Source: Patescibacteria group bacterium (GTDB lineage: Bacteria; Patescibacteriota; Patescibacteriia; 2-12-FULL-60-25). Taken from it: DNA of 64,000 bases. Positions within the stretch are counted from its first letter, which is position 1. Every line of letters begins with the position of its first letter. The DNA is taken from the NCBI GenBank assembly GCA_028715505.1, contig JAQURS010000001.1:163799-227798 (forward strand), read 5' to 3'. Shown here piece after piece: positions 34,133-42,339 of the stretch. A program made the translations under genes and the position numbers. Under the pieces are notes generated by a model. That model saw only the letters and a list, made by a program, of their open reading frames with translations, was not told the origin of the DNA and did no database searches.

Positions 34133-36133
34133 ATGCAATTTGGCAAAAAACGAAACGACTGGCAGCGACCGTTATTGGTCGGCTTGGCCATCGGACTTTT
34201 ATGCGCGGCCGGCATGGCCTTGGGCTTGCTTTCGACCTGGAGCCATCGCCTGACGGATAGGCTGTTCACGTCACAAGCGCCTGACGCGCGCGTGGCTATC
34301 ATCGCCATCGATGATGCCGCGATGGCGCGGCTGGGCCGTTGGCCCTGGCCACGCGCCGTGCACGCCCAAGTGATCGACAAGATCAGCCAGGCCAAGCCGC
34401 TGGCCATTGGCTATGACGTCAATTTTCCTGAAACGTCCGATCAAGAGAATGATAAGGCCCTGGCCGATTCTTTGCGCCAAGCCGGCAACGTGGTTTTGCC
34501 GATCGAACTGACCTTGATCGCCAAAAATTCAAAATTATTTTATGATCCGGCGCGCGTTTTGACGCCCATTCCGCTCATCGCCTCGGCCGCGGCGCGGCTT
34601 GGCCACACGAACACGCCGCAAGATCCTGATGGCGTGGTCCGGCGCGTGCCGATTTGGGTTTTTTCCGACAAGCCGTCCGACCAAGTCGTCCTGCCGGCGT
34701 TTACCTTGCAGATTGCTGAAATCGCTGGCCTTAACCTCGATCCAAAAAGCGTTGTCGACGGACAAAACAAGTTGATCGTGCATTACATCAACTCGCCCAA
34801 GCACAGCTTCCCGACTTATTCGGCGGCTGACTTAATCGACGGCAAGGTCAAACCCGAACAGCTGGCCGGGCGTTTCGTTTTAGTCGGTTCGACGGCCCCT
34901 GATCTTCACGACGAGCAGCTGGTCCCGACTTCCGTCACGCAACCAATGCCCGGCATCGAGATTCACGCCTCCCTGCTCGACACTTTGCTTAAAAAAGATT
35001 ATCTCCGCGAAGTCCCAATCGCCTTATCAATCTTTTGGCTGATCCTGATCGGCGCCATATTGGGTTTTCTGGTGCCAAAACTCAAAGCGCGCTGGGCCAT
35101 TCCGCTCGCCGTTGGCCTTTGGATTATCACGATAGCCACCTCGTTCGTCTTGTTTGACCGCGGTTGGATCGCGGATCTCCTGTGGCCGACGATTGCCATC
35201 CTCTTTGGCTTTGGAGCCGTCATGCTCGAGCGCCGCATCGCGGCTGAATATCAAAAACGCGAAATCCGCAACGCTTTTTCGCGCTACGTGACCGAGTCGG
35301 TCGTCGAATCCATCCTTTCGGATCCCTCGAAACTCAAATTAGGAGGGGAGAGGCGCAAGATGACGGTTCTTTTTTCCGACATCCGCGGCTTCACTTCCAT
35401 TTCCGAAGGTTTGAATCCTGAAAAATTAGTTGAGATCATGAATAAATACCTCTCGCGCATGACGGCCGAGGTTTTTAAGCACGAAGGCGTGCTCGACAAG
35501 TACATCGGCGACGCGGTTATGGCTTTTTGGAACGCGCCTTTTGATCAACCTGACCACGCCAAGCGCGCGGTTGAGACGGCGTTGGACATGCTCTCAGCTT
35601 TGAAGGAGATGAACGCGAATAAAGCGTTTGGGGACGTGGAGTTGAAGATCGGAGTGGGCGTTAACACGGGCGAGATGGTGGTCGGTAATATGGGATCCGA
35701 GGAGCGGTTTGATTACACCGTGATCGGCGACAGCGTTAACCTGGGTTCGCGCCTTGAGTCTTTGACCAAAGAATACGGAGTTTGTCTTCTCATCACCGAG
35801 TCTGCCCGCCAGGAACTCAATAACGGATACCTTATACGCCAAGTTGACCTGGTGGCCGTCAAAGGCAAGAAGGAGCCGGTTAAGATTTTTGAAGTCATGA
35901 AGCGTAATAAGAACGCGTCGCAAGCCGACAAGCAATTCATCAAGAAATTCGAGGATGCCTTGGCCGCTTATTTCGCAAAAGACTTTGCCCAAGCCGTCCA
36001 ATTAACGTCCGAGTTACTGTCTGAACGTCCAGAAGACGGGCCATCAAAGACGCTCAAAGCTCGATCCGATCACTTTTTACAAGAACCGCCGCCCGGTGAT
36101 TGGAACGGCGTTTGGGTGATGACTAAGAAATAA
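34133..36133 (+). CDS. CHASE2-sensor class III adenylate/guanylate cyclase
   Basis: A 666-residue receptor cyclase. TM1 about 15-35, an extracytoplasmic CHASE2 domain (about 40-290, with AIIAIDDAAMARLGRWPWPR and YSAADLIDG), three TM helices (about 294-365), then a class III catalytic domain (about 405-585). The metal aspartates are in FSDIRGFT (about D414) and GDAVMAFW (about D459); a Lys in DKYIGDA and the Asp in YTVIGDSVNL support ATP selectivity, and the transition-state Arg follows in GSRLE. All catalytic residues are present, so it should make cAMP. A TPR-like tail (about 595-650) follows. It is co-transcribed with the FecR-like gene and the UMF1 transporter. Confidence 0.93.
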   Translation: MQFGKKRNDWQRPLLVGLAIGLLCAAGMALGLLSTWSHRLTDRLFTSQAPDARVAIIAIDDAAMARLGRWPWPRAVHAQVIDKISQAKPLAIGYDVNFPETSDQENDKALADSLRQAGNVVLPIELTLIAKNSKLFYDPARVLTPIPLIASAAARLGHTNTPQDPDGVVRRVPIWVFSDKPSDQVVLPAFTLQIAEIAGLNLDPKSVVDGQNKLIVHYINSPKHSFPTYSAADLIDGKVKPEQLAGRFVLVGSTAPDLHDEQLVPTSVTQPMPGIEIHASLLDTLLKKDYLREVPIALSIFWLILIGAILGFLVPKLKARWAIPLAVGLWIITIATSFVLFDRGWIADLLWPTIAILFGFGAVMLERRIAAEYQKREIRNAFSRYVTESVVESILSDPSKLKLGGERRKMTVLFSDIRGFTSISEGLNPEKLVEIMNKYLSRMTAEVFKHEGVLDKYIGDAVMAFWNAPFDQPDHAKRAVETALDMLSALKEMNANKAFGDVELKIGVGVNTGEMVVGNMGSEERFDYTVIGDSVNLGSRLESLTKEYGVCLLITESARQELNNGYLIRQVDLVAVKGKKEPVKIFEVMKRNKNASQADKQFIKKFEDALAAYFAKDFAQAVQLTSELLSERPEDGPSKTLKARSDHFLQEPPPGDWNGVWVMTKK

Positions 36134-36143
36134 CCTTGATAAT

Positions 36144-37316
36144 ATGAACCTACCTAAGAATGTCTGGAGATGGGCTTTCTATGACTTCGCCAATTCCAGC
36201 TATGTCTTGATTTATCAGGCTTTTTTGCTGCCCATTTATTTCTCCACGGTTTTATTGACTAAGGGCTACAGCCTAAGCGCTTGGGGAATAGCTAATGGGA
36301 TCTCGACGGCCTGTGGGATAGTCTTGGCAATAATCATCGGTAAATATTCGGATAAGCATAATCGATTAAAGGTTTTTCAATGGACGATTATCGCGAGTTT
36401 CTTGGGCATGTCGGCCATGTCTTTGGCAGTCGGCGAATGGGCGAGCTGGGTTTTTTATATTTATATTTTCACTAACTCGGTTTTTATCGCGTCGCTTTCT
36501 TTGTCCGATTCGATTCTGCCTCATGTTGCCGAAAAAAGCAGCACTTACGAATACAGCGGTTTTGCGTGGGGGTTTGGGTATATCGGAGGCATCGTGAGCA
36601 TGGTAGTCGTCGTGATCCTTCAACGCGTTTTGTCTGAGTACTCGCCTTTGGTTTTTTTAAGCGTGGCGATCTTTTATCTGATTTTTTCGTTCCATGCCCT
36701 TAACGGCTTAAAGTCGGCCGTTTTGAATGTTGAGCAGGCTAAGGCAAGTCAAACCGGCGCTATATCGCGCAGGCGTAAGATTGCCTTGTTGATCGGATAT
36801 TGGCTCATAAGCGAATGCATTACGGTGATTATTCTCTTTTTCTCAATTTTTGCCTCCAAAGAACTTGGATACACTAATCAAAAGATAGGCATGATCCTCT
36901 TGCTTGTTCAGCTGATTGGGTTTCCCGCGACCTGGTTCGGGGGCAGACTGGTCAGGAGGATAGGAGATATCAGGCTATTGGGCCTTTCGATTTTAATTTG
37001 GGGCATTGTCATAGCGCTGATGATTATGAAGTCAAACGGGATATCTATTTATGTCATAGCCATTCTAACCGGCCTGACAATTGGCAACAGTCAATCGCTT
37101 ATCCGCGCCCAATACGCCAACATCATCGAGAAAAGCGAATCGGGCTACCAGTTTGGCATCTATTCGTTTATTTCACAGGCGGCGGTTTCAATCGGGCCTA
37201 TCTTGTACGGTTTCGCGAGTGATGCCCTGCAAAGCCAGAAGATTCCTTTGATATTCCTTTTCGTTTTGATGGTCGTGGGTTTCTTTTTAGTGCGTTGGGT
37301 GATGACTAAAAAGTGA
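36144..37316 (+). CDS. UMF1-family MFS transporter
   Basis: A 390-residue major facilitator with 12 predicted helices. The N-terminus WRWAFYDFANSSYVLIYQ is the hallmark of the UMF1/Atg22-like family; the conserved loop between helices 2 and 3 (GKYSDKHNRLKVFQW) and a SLIRAQYANIIEKSESGYQFGIYSF segment near helix 10-11 are present. Substrate unknown; Atg22 in yeast exports amino acids from the vacuole. It starts 10 nt after the cyclase stop. Codon use is somewhat richer in A/T than the cyclase. Confidence 0.9.
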   Translation: MNLPKNVWRWAFYDFANSSYVLIYQAFLLPIYFSTVLLTKGYSLSAWGIANGISTACGIVLAIIIGKYSDKHNRLKVFQWTIIASFLGMSAMSLAVGEWASWVFYIYIFTNSVFIASLSLSDSILPHVAEKSSTYEYSGFAWGFGYIGGIVSMVVVVILQRVLSEYSPLVFLSVAIFYLIFSFHALNGLKSAVLNVEQAKASQTGAISRRRKIALLIGYWLISECITVIILFFSIFASKELGYTNQKIGMILLLVQLIGFPATWFGGRLVRRIGDIRLLGLSILIWGIVIALMIMKSNGISIYVIAILTGLTIGNSQSLIRAQYANIIEKSESGYQFGIYSFISQAAVSIGPILYGFASDALQSQKIPLIFLFVLMVVGFFLVRWVMTKK

Positions 37317-37370
37317 CACTGACGTCGGACGTCCAATGAAGGCTCGCTGGTCTGTTCAGACCTTCGGTAT

Positions 37371-38003
37371 TTATTTATTGAGATATCGGATGGCTTGAAG
37401 CAATTGTTCTTCGAATTTTTCATCCATTGAAAATACTTTGAATCCAAATTTTTTTGCTTCAATCTCGAAACGTTGGCTATAGAGTGCCACCATTTTCCCG
37501 ATCTTCAGAAATGTGCCAGTTTTTTTAGTTCCTAAAATGAGCCAATCATTGGGCGTGGTGCTTTTATGGACGTCTTCAGCGAATTTTTTAGCGTCGCGTT
37601 TCACTATAAAAATTGCCTTAATGTTCTTTTTTCCGTATTTCTTTATCAATTTTTGAGCCAGGCGGGGAAGGATGTGATAGCCCTCAATGATATAGTCGTT
37701 TCCGTCTTTGATTTCGCAGATTGTCATCATGTCAATCGCGGCGAATACCGGCTCGGCCTCTTTTCTAAGAACGTCTACGATCTTTTTTGATGAGTAAGTA
37801 TCGTAGAACTCATCGTTGGTCTTATGTTTTTTACGTAAAAAGGCATAGGGATGTGAATCGTTCCATTCTTTCCGACTCATATAGGCTCCACCGATGACTT
37901 CCAATGTATCGCAAGAAATCCAAGGGATGCCCATCTTTTTTGATGCAGCTTTTGCTAACGTGGTTTTGCCGCATCGCGGGGGACCGCCAATGAGATAAAT
38001 CAT
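37371..38003 (-). CDS. P-loop nucleotide kinase-like protein
   Basis: A 210-residue protein. MIYLIGGPPRCGKTTLAKAASKKMG at the N-terminus has an intact Walker A (GPPRCGKTT). A lid-like region and EGYHILPRLAQKLIKKYG, IFIVKRDAKKFAEDV follow. Such proteins resemble small-molecule or adenylate kinases; I cannot name the substrate. The frame extends to a TTG at 38024 that overlaps the GrpB-like stop, but ATG 38003 has an AAAAGG-like site, so it is preferred. It is the last gene of a minus-strand run with grpB-like and trpS; codons are A/T-rich. Confidence 0.7.
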   Translation of the reverse strand: MIYLIGGPPRCGKTTLAKAASKKMGIPWISCDTLEVIGGAYMSRKEWNDSHPYAFLRKKHKTNDEFYDTYSSKKIVDVLRKEAEPVFAAIDMMTICEIKDGNDYIIEGYHILPRLAQKLIKKYGKKNIKAIFIVKRDAKKFAEDVHKSTTPNDWLILGTKKTGTFLKIGKMVALYSQRFEIEAKKFGFKVFSMDEKFEEQLLQAIRYLNK

Positions 38004-38020
38004 AAGCCTTTTTTTGATGA

Positions 38021-38545
38021 TCAAATTTCTGCTCGTTTTTCCAATTCTTTCATGTAAGCATCCTTTTTTTGTCGATACGCGCCGTAATCATCGGGATATT
38101 TTTCAAAAAGATCCAGCTTGAGCTTGGAGTAAGCAGCCGCTTCTTCGGGATGAGAACGTAAATGATCCCTGAATAAGAGGAAACGTTTTGATTTTTCATG
38201 GTCAATGGGAAAACAATGGATATTTATCAATCTGTTTCCATCCTTATTTAAAGCAAAAAGTCGGCTGCCCGGAGTTACATACTCGCCAAGTGCTTCGTAT
38301 CCCAGATCGGCCATTTTGTCGTTTAACTCATCGACCAAATTAATGTCTTTTACGGTAATCAAGATGTCAACAGTTGGTTTACTAACCATCCCTGGAACTG
38401 AAGTACTGCCGATGTGTTCAATTTTCTCCGCGATGCCGCCAAAAATCGGAGCTACTTCGTCCTTTACCTTTTCAAAGATTATCGGCCAATTCTGGTCGTA
38501 GGGGACGATCTCGTATTTTCTTTGAGAATAATCGTGTTTTGACAT
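38021..38545 (-). CDS. GrpB-family (UPF0157) protein
   Basis: A 174-residue protein with the family pattern VPYDQNWPIIFEKVKDEV, IEHIGSTSVPGMVSKPTVDILITV, INIHCFPIDHEKSKRFLLFRDHLR and YSKLKLDLFEKYPDDYGAY. GrpB proteins are minimal nucleotidyltransferase-fold proteins; the IGSTSVPG and DI residues match the catalytic G-S and D-x-D positions. Function in bacteria is unproven. It starts 3 nt after the trpS stop and is followed by the kinase-like gene. Confidence 0.88.
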   Translation of the reverse strand: MSKHDYSQRKYEIVPYDQNWPIIFEKVKDEVAPIFGGIAEKIEHIGSTSVPGMVSKPTVDILITVKDINLVDELNDKMADLGYEALGEYVTPGSRLFALNKDGNRLINIHCFPIDHEKSKRFLLFRDHLRSHPEEAAAYSKLKLDLFEKYPDDYGAYRQKKDAYMKELEKRAEI

Positions 38546-38548
38546 GCT

Positions 38549-39541
38549 TCACCTTCCCAATCCCATCTTATTCCTAACAATTTTCATTTTAGCTTCGGCT
38601 ACGGCCAGGGCTTTGTCGCGGCCGGCGTCTAATGTTTTGTTTAACTCGGTTGGATCATCCAAATAGCCTTGGATCTTGGCGCGGATCGGGCCGACGTGGG
38701 TGATGACGGCCTCGGCCAGGGCTTTTTTGAAATCCCCGTAGCCTTTGTCATCAAAAGCCGCCTCGATTTCCTTCATGGTCTGCCCGGTCATGTGGTGGTA
38801 AATCGTCATGAGGTTGGAAACGGCCGGTTTCTTTTCGGCGTCATAAACAATGCCGGCTTCCGAATCGGTCACGGCGCGCATGATTTTCTTTCGGATCACG
38901 TCGTCTTCGTCCGTCAAAAACACGGCGGCCATTTCGTGCTCGTCGCTCTTGGACATTTTTACGGACGGGTCTTGCAGACTCATGATGCGCGCGCCGAATT
39001 GCTGGATCAAAGGTTGGGGGATGACGAACGTGTCGCCATATCTTTCGTTAAAGCGTCTGGCCAGGACTCTCGCTAACTCCACGTGCTGCAATTGGTCTTC
39101 GCCCACGGGCACAATAGAAGTGTCGTAAAGCAAGATGTCGGCGGCCATGAGCACGGGATAGCCGAATAAGCCCAAACTGGCGCCGCTGGCCCCGCCTTTC
39201 CGCGATTTATCTTTATATTGCGTCATGCGTTCCAGTTCTCCCATTTTGGCGATCGTCATCAAAAGCCAGCCAAGTTCGGTATGTTGCGGGACTTCGCTTT
39301 GGACGAAAAGGATGGATTTTTTTGGATCAATGCCGGCCGCCAAATAAATGGCCGCCACCAGTTGGATCCTCTGCCTTAGGGTCGTGGGATCATGCGGGAC
39401 GGTGATGGCATGCTCGTCCACGATACAAAAATAGCAGTGATGCTGCTGTTGGATATGGGCCCATTGTTTGAGGGCGCCAATGTAATTGCCGATGTGCAGG
39501 CTATGGGTCGGCTGTACCCCAGAAAAAACGATATCCTTCAT
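38549..39541 (-). CDS. trpS: tryptophanyl-tRNA synthetase
   Basis: A 330-residue class I synthetase that charges tRNA-Trp. FSGVQPTHSLHIGNYIGAL contains the HIGH-type signature, and PSVKMSKSDEHEMAAVFL contains KMSKS. GVQ-like tryptophan pocket residues and VPVGEDQLQHVELAR are present. The frame extends to 39571, but MKDIVFSGVQ at 39541 matches the family N-terminus. The Nudix gene lies 51 bp upstream. Confidence 0.96.
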   Translation of the reverse strand: MKDIVFSGVQPTHSLHIGNYIGALKQWAHIQQQHHCYFCIVDEHAITVPHDPTTLRQRIQLVAAIYLAAGIDPKKSILFVQSEVPQHTELGWLLMTIAKMGELERMTQYKDKSRKGGASGASLGLFGYPVLMAADILLYDTSIVPVGEDQLQHVELARVLARRFNERYGDTFVIPQPLIQQFGARIMSLQDPSVKMSKSDEHEMAAVFLTDEDDVIRKKIMRAVTDSEAGIVYDAEKKPAVSNLMTIYHHMTGQTMKEIEAAFDDKGYGDFKKALAEAVITHVGPIRAKIQGYLDDPTELNKTLDAGRDKALAVAEAKMKIVRNKMGLGR

Positions 39542-39592
39542 AAAATTGATGAGATGGGCATATCCTACCAAGCCTGGCTAAAGGCGTCCACT

Positions 39593-40021
39593 CTAAAATC
39601 TTAGCCTTTCTGATGCTTTTTGGATCACGCGTAGCACGTGAGGCGGCAAATTCAAGCTCTCAATTTCCTCGAGATTGAACCATCCAACCTCGCTGACCTC
39701 TTCCGGATCCATGGGTTTGGGATCACCAGAAGCGATTTGGGTCGTGAAAACGATAGTTAATTTAAACGGATCTTTGTCGGTCCACATGTGACTGTCAAAA
39801 TATTCTGGATCGGTTATTTCAACTCCGATTTCTTCCTGAACTTCTTTTCTAAGATTGTCTTCCAAAACGTCCTCGGCCGGTCCACCGGATTCTAATTTGC
39901 CGGCCGGTAAGGACCAAAGGCCGGGAACCGTATCTTCTTTGGGACTCCGTTTGCCCAAAAGAAAACCTTTCTGCGGATCGTAGATTACGGCCGCGGTTGT
40001 AATGCGATAAACTGGAACCAT
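39593..40021 (-). CDS. Nudix hydrolase
   Basis: A 142-residue pyrophosphohydrolase. The Nudix box GKLESGGPAEDVLEDNLRKEVQEEIGVEI has the catalytic REVQEE-type glutamates (here KEVQEEIG; the first basic position is Lys instead of Arg). The substrate is unknown. TATTAT on the minus strand (40029-40034) ends 7 nt before the ATG, so the message is likely leaderless, and the RNase J terminator lies directly upstream. Confidence 0.88.
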   Translation of the reverse strand: MVPVYRITTAAVIYDPQKGFLLGKRSPKEDTVPGLWSLPAGKLESGGPAEDVLEDNLRKEVQEEIGVEITDPEYFDSHMWTDKDPFKLTIVFTTQIASGDPKPMDPEEVSEVGWFNLEEIESLNLPPHVLRVIQKASERLRF

Positions 40022-40025
40022 ATTT

Positions 40026-40058
40026 ATTATAATAAAAACCCCCTGGTTAAAGGGGGAT
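40026..40058 (-). terminator. RNase J terminator merged with Nudix promoter
   Basis: On the minus strand CCCCCTTT-AACC-AGGGGG is followed by a TTTTTA tract that runs into TATTATAAT, the -10 region of the Nudix gene. Confidence 0.8.
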
Positions 40059-40063
40059 TTAAT

Positions 40064-42130
40064 TTACACTTCAATAATCAACGGAAGCACCATTGGCCTG
40101 CGTCCTGTTTTAACGAACAGGAGCTGGCCGAGTTCTTCGCGAACTTTATCTTTAAGATATTGCCCGTTGGCGCTGGAGCGCGGATCATCGTCTTTTAGCA
40201 CAGCCGCTACTTTGCGGCGCGCGTAAGGCATGAGTTCGTCGTGCTCTTTCATGAACACGAATCCGCGCGTGATAATATCGGGTAATTTTAAAAGCTTACC
40301 GGTTTGCGCCGAAACAACGGCCATCACGATTGCCACGCCGTCTTTGGATAGTTCAATGCGGTCGCGCAACACGATATGGTTCGTGTCGCCCACGCCCAAG
40401 CCGTCCACAAAGACGTATTCAGTCGGGACTTTCTTGTTGGTCAGCATGCCTTGGTGGTTCTTATCGAACTCCATGATTTGGCCGTTATCGGCGATCATGA
40501 TGTTTTTAGGATCAAAGCCGCCTTCCTCGGCCGCCTTGGCGTGCAACCTCAAGAAAGAATGATGGCCTTCGATGGGAATCAGGTATTTCGGTTTGATCAT
40601 CTGGTGCATGTATTTCAAATCTTCCTGGCGCGCGTGTCCGCCGGCGTGTACGTCCATCATTTGGTAGTGCACCACCTCGGCGCCTTCGCGATACAAAGTA
40701 TCTTTAAGCCGTTGGACGCTGCGTTCGTTGCCCGGAATGACGGACGAGGAAAACACGACCGTGTCGCCCGGTTCGATTTGCAGGGTTTGATGTTCGCCGT
40801 TGGCGATGCGCATGAGCACGGCGCGGTCTTCGCCTTGGGCGCCCGTGCAGATGATGGCCACTTGGTTGTCCGGCATCTTCAAAGCCTGTTTAATGTCGAC
40901 CAAAGTGCCTTTTTGGACTTTCATGTAGCCCAACTCTTGGGCGATGGCCACGTTGGATTTCATCGAGAAACCTTCAATGGCCACTTTGCGGCCGAGGCGC
41001 TCGCAGGCCCAAATAATCTGCTGGATGCGGCCTAGCATGGACGAGAACGTGCCGATGATCACGCGGCCTTTGGCGTTGGTGATGATGTCGTCGATGTTGT
41101 GTTGGATGTCGCCTTCCGTAAGCTGGCGGCCGGGGAGCGAAGCGTTGGTCGAGTCGGCCATGAGGGCCAAGACGTGCTTATCGCCCAGGGCTTTGATCTT
41201 TTCGATTTCAGTCGGCAGATCGCCCGAAGGGCTGGTGTCAATCTTAAAGTCGCCCGTGTGGACCACGATACCGACCGGCGAATGGACTACCACGCCGAAC
41301 GAATCCGGAATGTTGTGAGAGACGCGAAAAAATTCGATCTTAAAGCTGCCCAACTGGAGCACGTCGTCGGATTTGACCACGTGAATCTTGGGTTGGACCG
41401 AACTCTTGTAATCATCCTGGCGTTTCTTGATGATGCCGGCCGTCAGGGCGCTCGTAAACAAGGGAGGATTTCCCAAACGAGGCATGAGGTGCGGCACGGC
41501 GCCGATGTGGTCCAAGTGGGCGTGAGTAATGATCACGCCGCGGATATTCTTGAGCTTGTCCGCGAGATAACCGATGTTCGGGATGATGTAATCCACGCCC
41601 GGCATGTCGTCTTCGGGGAATTGCAACCCCATGTCGATCAAAATGATGTCGTTTTTATACTCGATGAGCGACATGTTGCGGCCGACCTCTTCGTTGCCGC
41701 CCAGCACCATAATCTTAAGACGGGCATCCTTGCTCAGGGTGTCCTTATCCGTGCCGGTTTTGAGGCGCGGTTTGTGCTTATAGGCGTGCAGACGCACTTC
41801 TTCCGGCTCAAAAGCGCCACGGCGGCGACCGCCTTGCTTGCCTTTGGCCTTTTTGCCTTTAGCGTGATTGAAACCTCCCTTGCCCTCGATGGGGCCAGGC
41901 GCGTTTCTGGGGCTTTTGATGACTGGCGTGCTGGCAGCGGCGCTGCGCAGGTGCTCGGTTTTCAAAGCCGCTTGTTTGATGGCTTTGGCAATGATTTCCT
42001 TATGGTCAATCCTGTGAGCGGAAGGCTCAGCATTGGCTTGGGGAGATTGCTTGAAACGGTTAAAGCTAGAACCGCTGTTACCGAACCTGCCGGACCTGCC
42101 GGAAGGAGGGTATTTGTAGAACAGTGACAT
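40064..42130 (-). CDS. rnj: ribonuclease J with long basic N-terminal extension
   Basis: A 688-residue metallo-beta-lactamase/beta-CASP ribonuclease for 5'-3' exonucleolytic and endonucleolytic RNA decay and rRNA maturation. The zinc motif THAHLDHIGAVPHLM, the beta-CASP segments (ADSTNASLPGRQ, ICTGAQGEDRAVLMRIANGEH, SSSVIPGNERSV), and HAGGHARQEDLKYM are intact. About 130 residues precede the catalytic domain: Gly/Ser/Arg/Lys-rich and disordered (SGRFGNSGSSFNRF, KKAKGKQGGRRRG). The usual enzyme begins near VMVLGGNEEVG; this extension is unusual in typical bacteria but is also seen in CPR. Start MSLFYKYPP at 42130 is preferred; upstream codons to 42199 lie in the leader. The leader is about 170 nt. 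Confidence 0.94.
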   Translation of the reverse strand: MSLFYKYPPSGRSGRFGNSGSSFNRFKQSPQANAEPSAHRIDHKEIIAKAIKQAALKTEHLRSAAASTPVIKSPRNAPGPIEGKGGFNHAKGKKAKGKQGGRRRGAFEPEEVRLHAYKHKPRLKTGTDKDTLSKDARLKIMVLGGNEEVGRNMSLIEYKNDIILIDMGLQFPEDDMPGVDYIIPNIGYLADKLKNIRGVIITHAHLDHIGAVPHLMPRLGNPPLFTSALTAGIIKKRQDDYKSSVQPKIHVVKSDDVLQLGSFKIEFFRVSHNIPDSFGVVVHSPVGIVVHTGDFKIDTSPSGDLPTEIEKIKALGDKHVLALMADSTNASLPGRQLTEGDIQHNIDDIITNAKGRVIIGTFSSMLGRIQQIIWACERLGRKVAIEGFSMKSNVAIAQELGYMKVQKGTLVDIKQALKMPDNQVAIICTGAQGEDRAVLMRIANGEHQTLQIEPGDTVVFSSSVIPGNERSVQRLKDTLYREGAEVVHYQMMDVHAGGHARQEDLKYMHQMIKPKYLIPIEGHHSFLRLHAKAAEEGGFDPKNIMIADNGQIMEFDKNHQGMLTNKKVPTEYVFVDGLGVGDTNHIVLRDRIELSKDGVAIVMAVVSAQTGKLLKLPDIITRGFVFMKEHDELMPYARRKVAAVLKDDDPRSSANGQYLKDKVREELGQLLFVKTGRRPMVLPLIIEV

Positions 42131-42256
42131 ACTTGTCCGCCTGTGGCGGAAATAAAAATTCTTAAACCGTCGTCGCCGTTTAGGGCGTATATATCTCAAA
42201 AAGATTGATCTATCAGATTCAGAAAACGTTTAACTGTCTTGAATCACGACTATTGG

Positions 42257-42281
42257 AATTTGGCTTATTTAAGCCCAAATT
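42257..42281 (-). promoter_or_regulatory. hairpin in long rnj leader
   Basis: On the minus strand AATTTGG-G-CTTA-AA-TAAG-CCAAATT forms an 11-bp stem with one bulged G, about 125-150 nt upstream of the rnj ATG. A second small hairpin (TCCGCC/GGCGGA, about 42136-42150) lies next to the start codon. Autoregulation of rnj by its leader is inferred by analogy with RNase E. Confidence 0.45.
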
Positions 42282-42310
42282 GGCAGCAACCGTTATTCAT
42301 TTATACAAAC

Positions 42311-42339
42311 AATATAGCACGTAGGGCTGGGATTGTCAA
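42311..42339 (-). promoter_or_regulatory. rnj promoter
   Basis: On the minus strand TTGACA (complement of 42334-42339), 17 bp, TATATT (complement of 42311-42316). The -35 box touches the stop codon of the upstream gene. Leader of about 170 nt. Confidence 0.75.

Noticed and set aside
41099..42127. 342-codon open frame on the plus strand
   Set aside because: It lies fully antisense to the catalytic and extension part of RNase J, whose motifs are unambiguous; the translated product has no family features.
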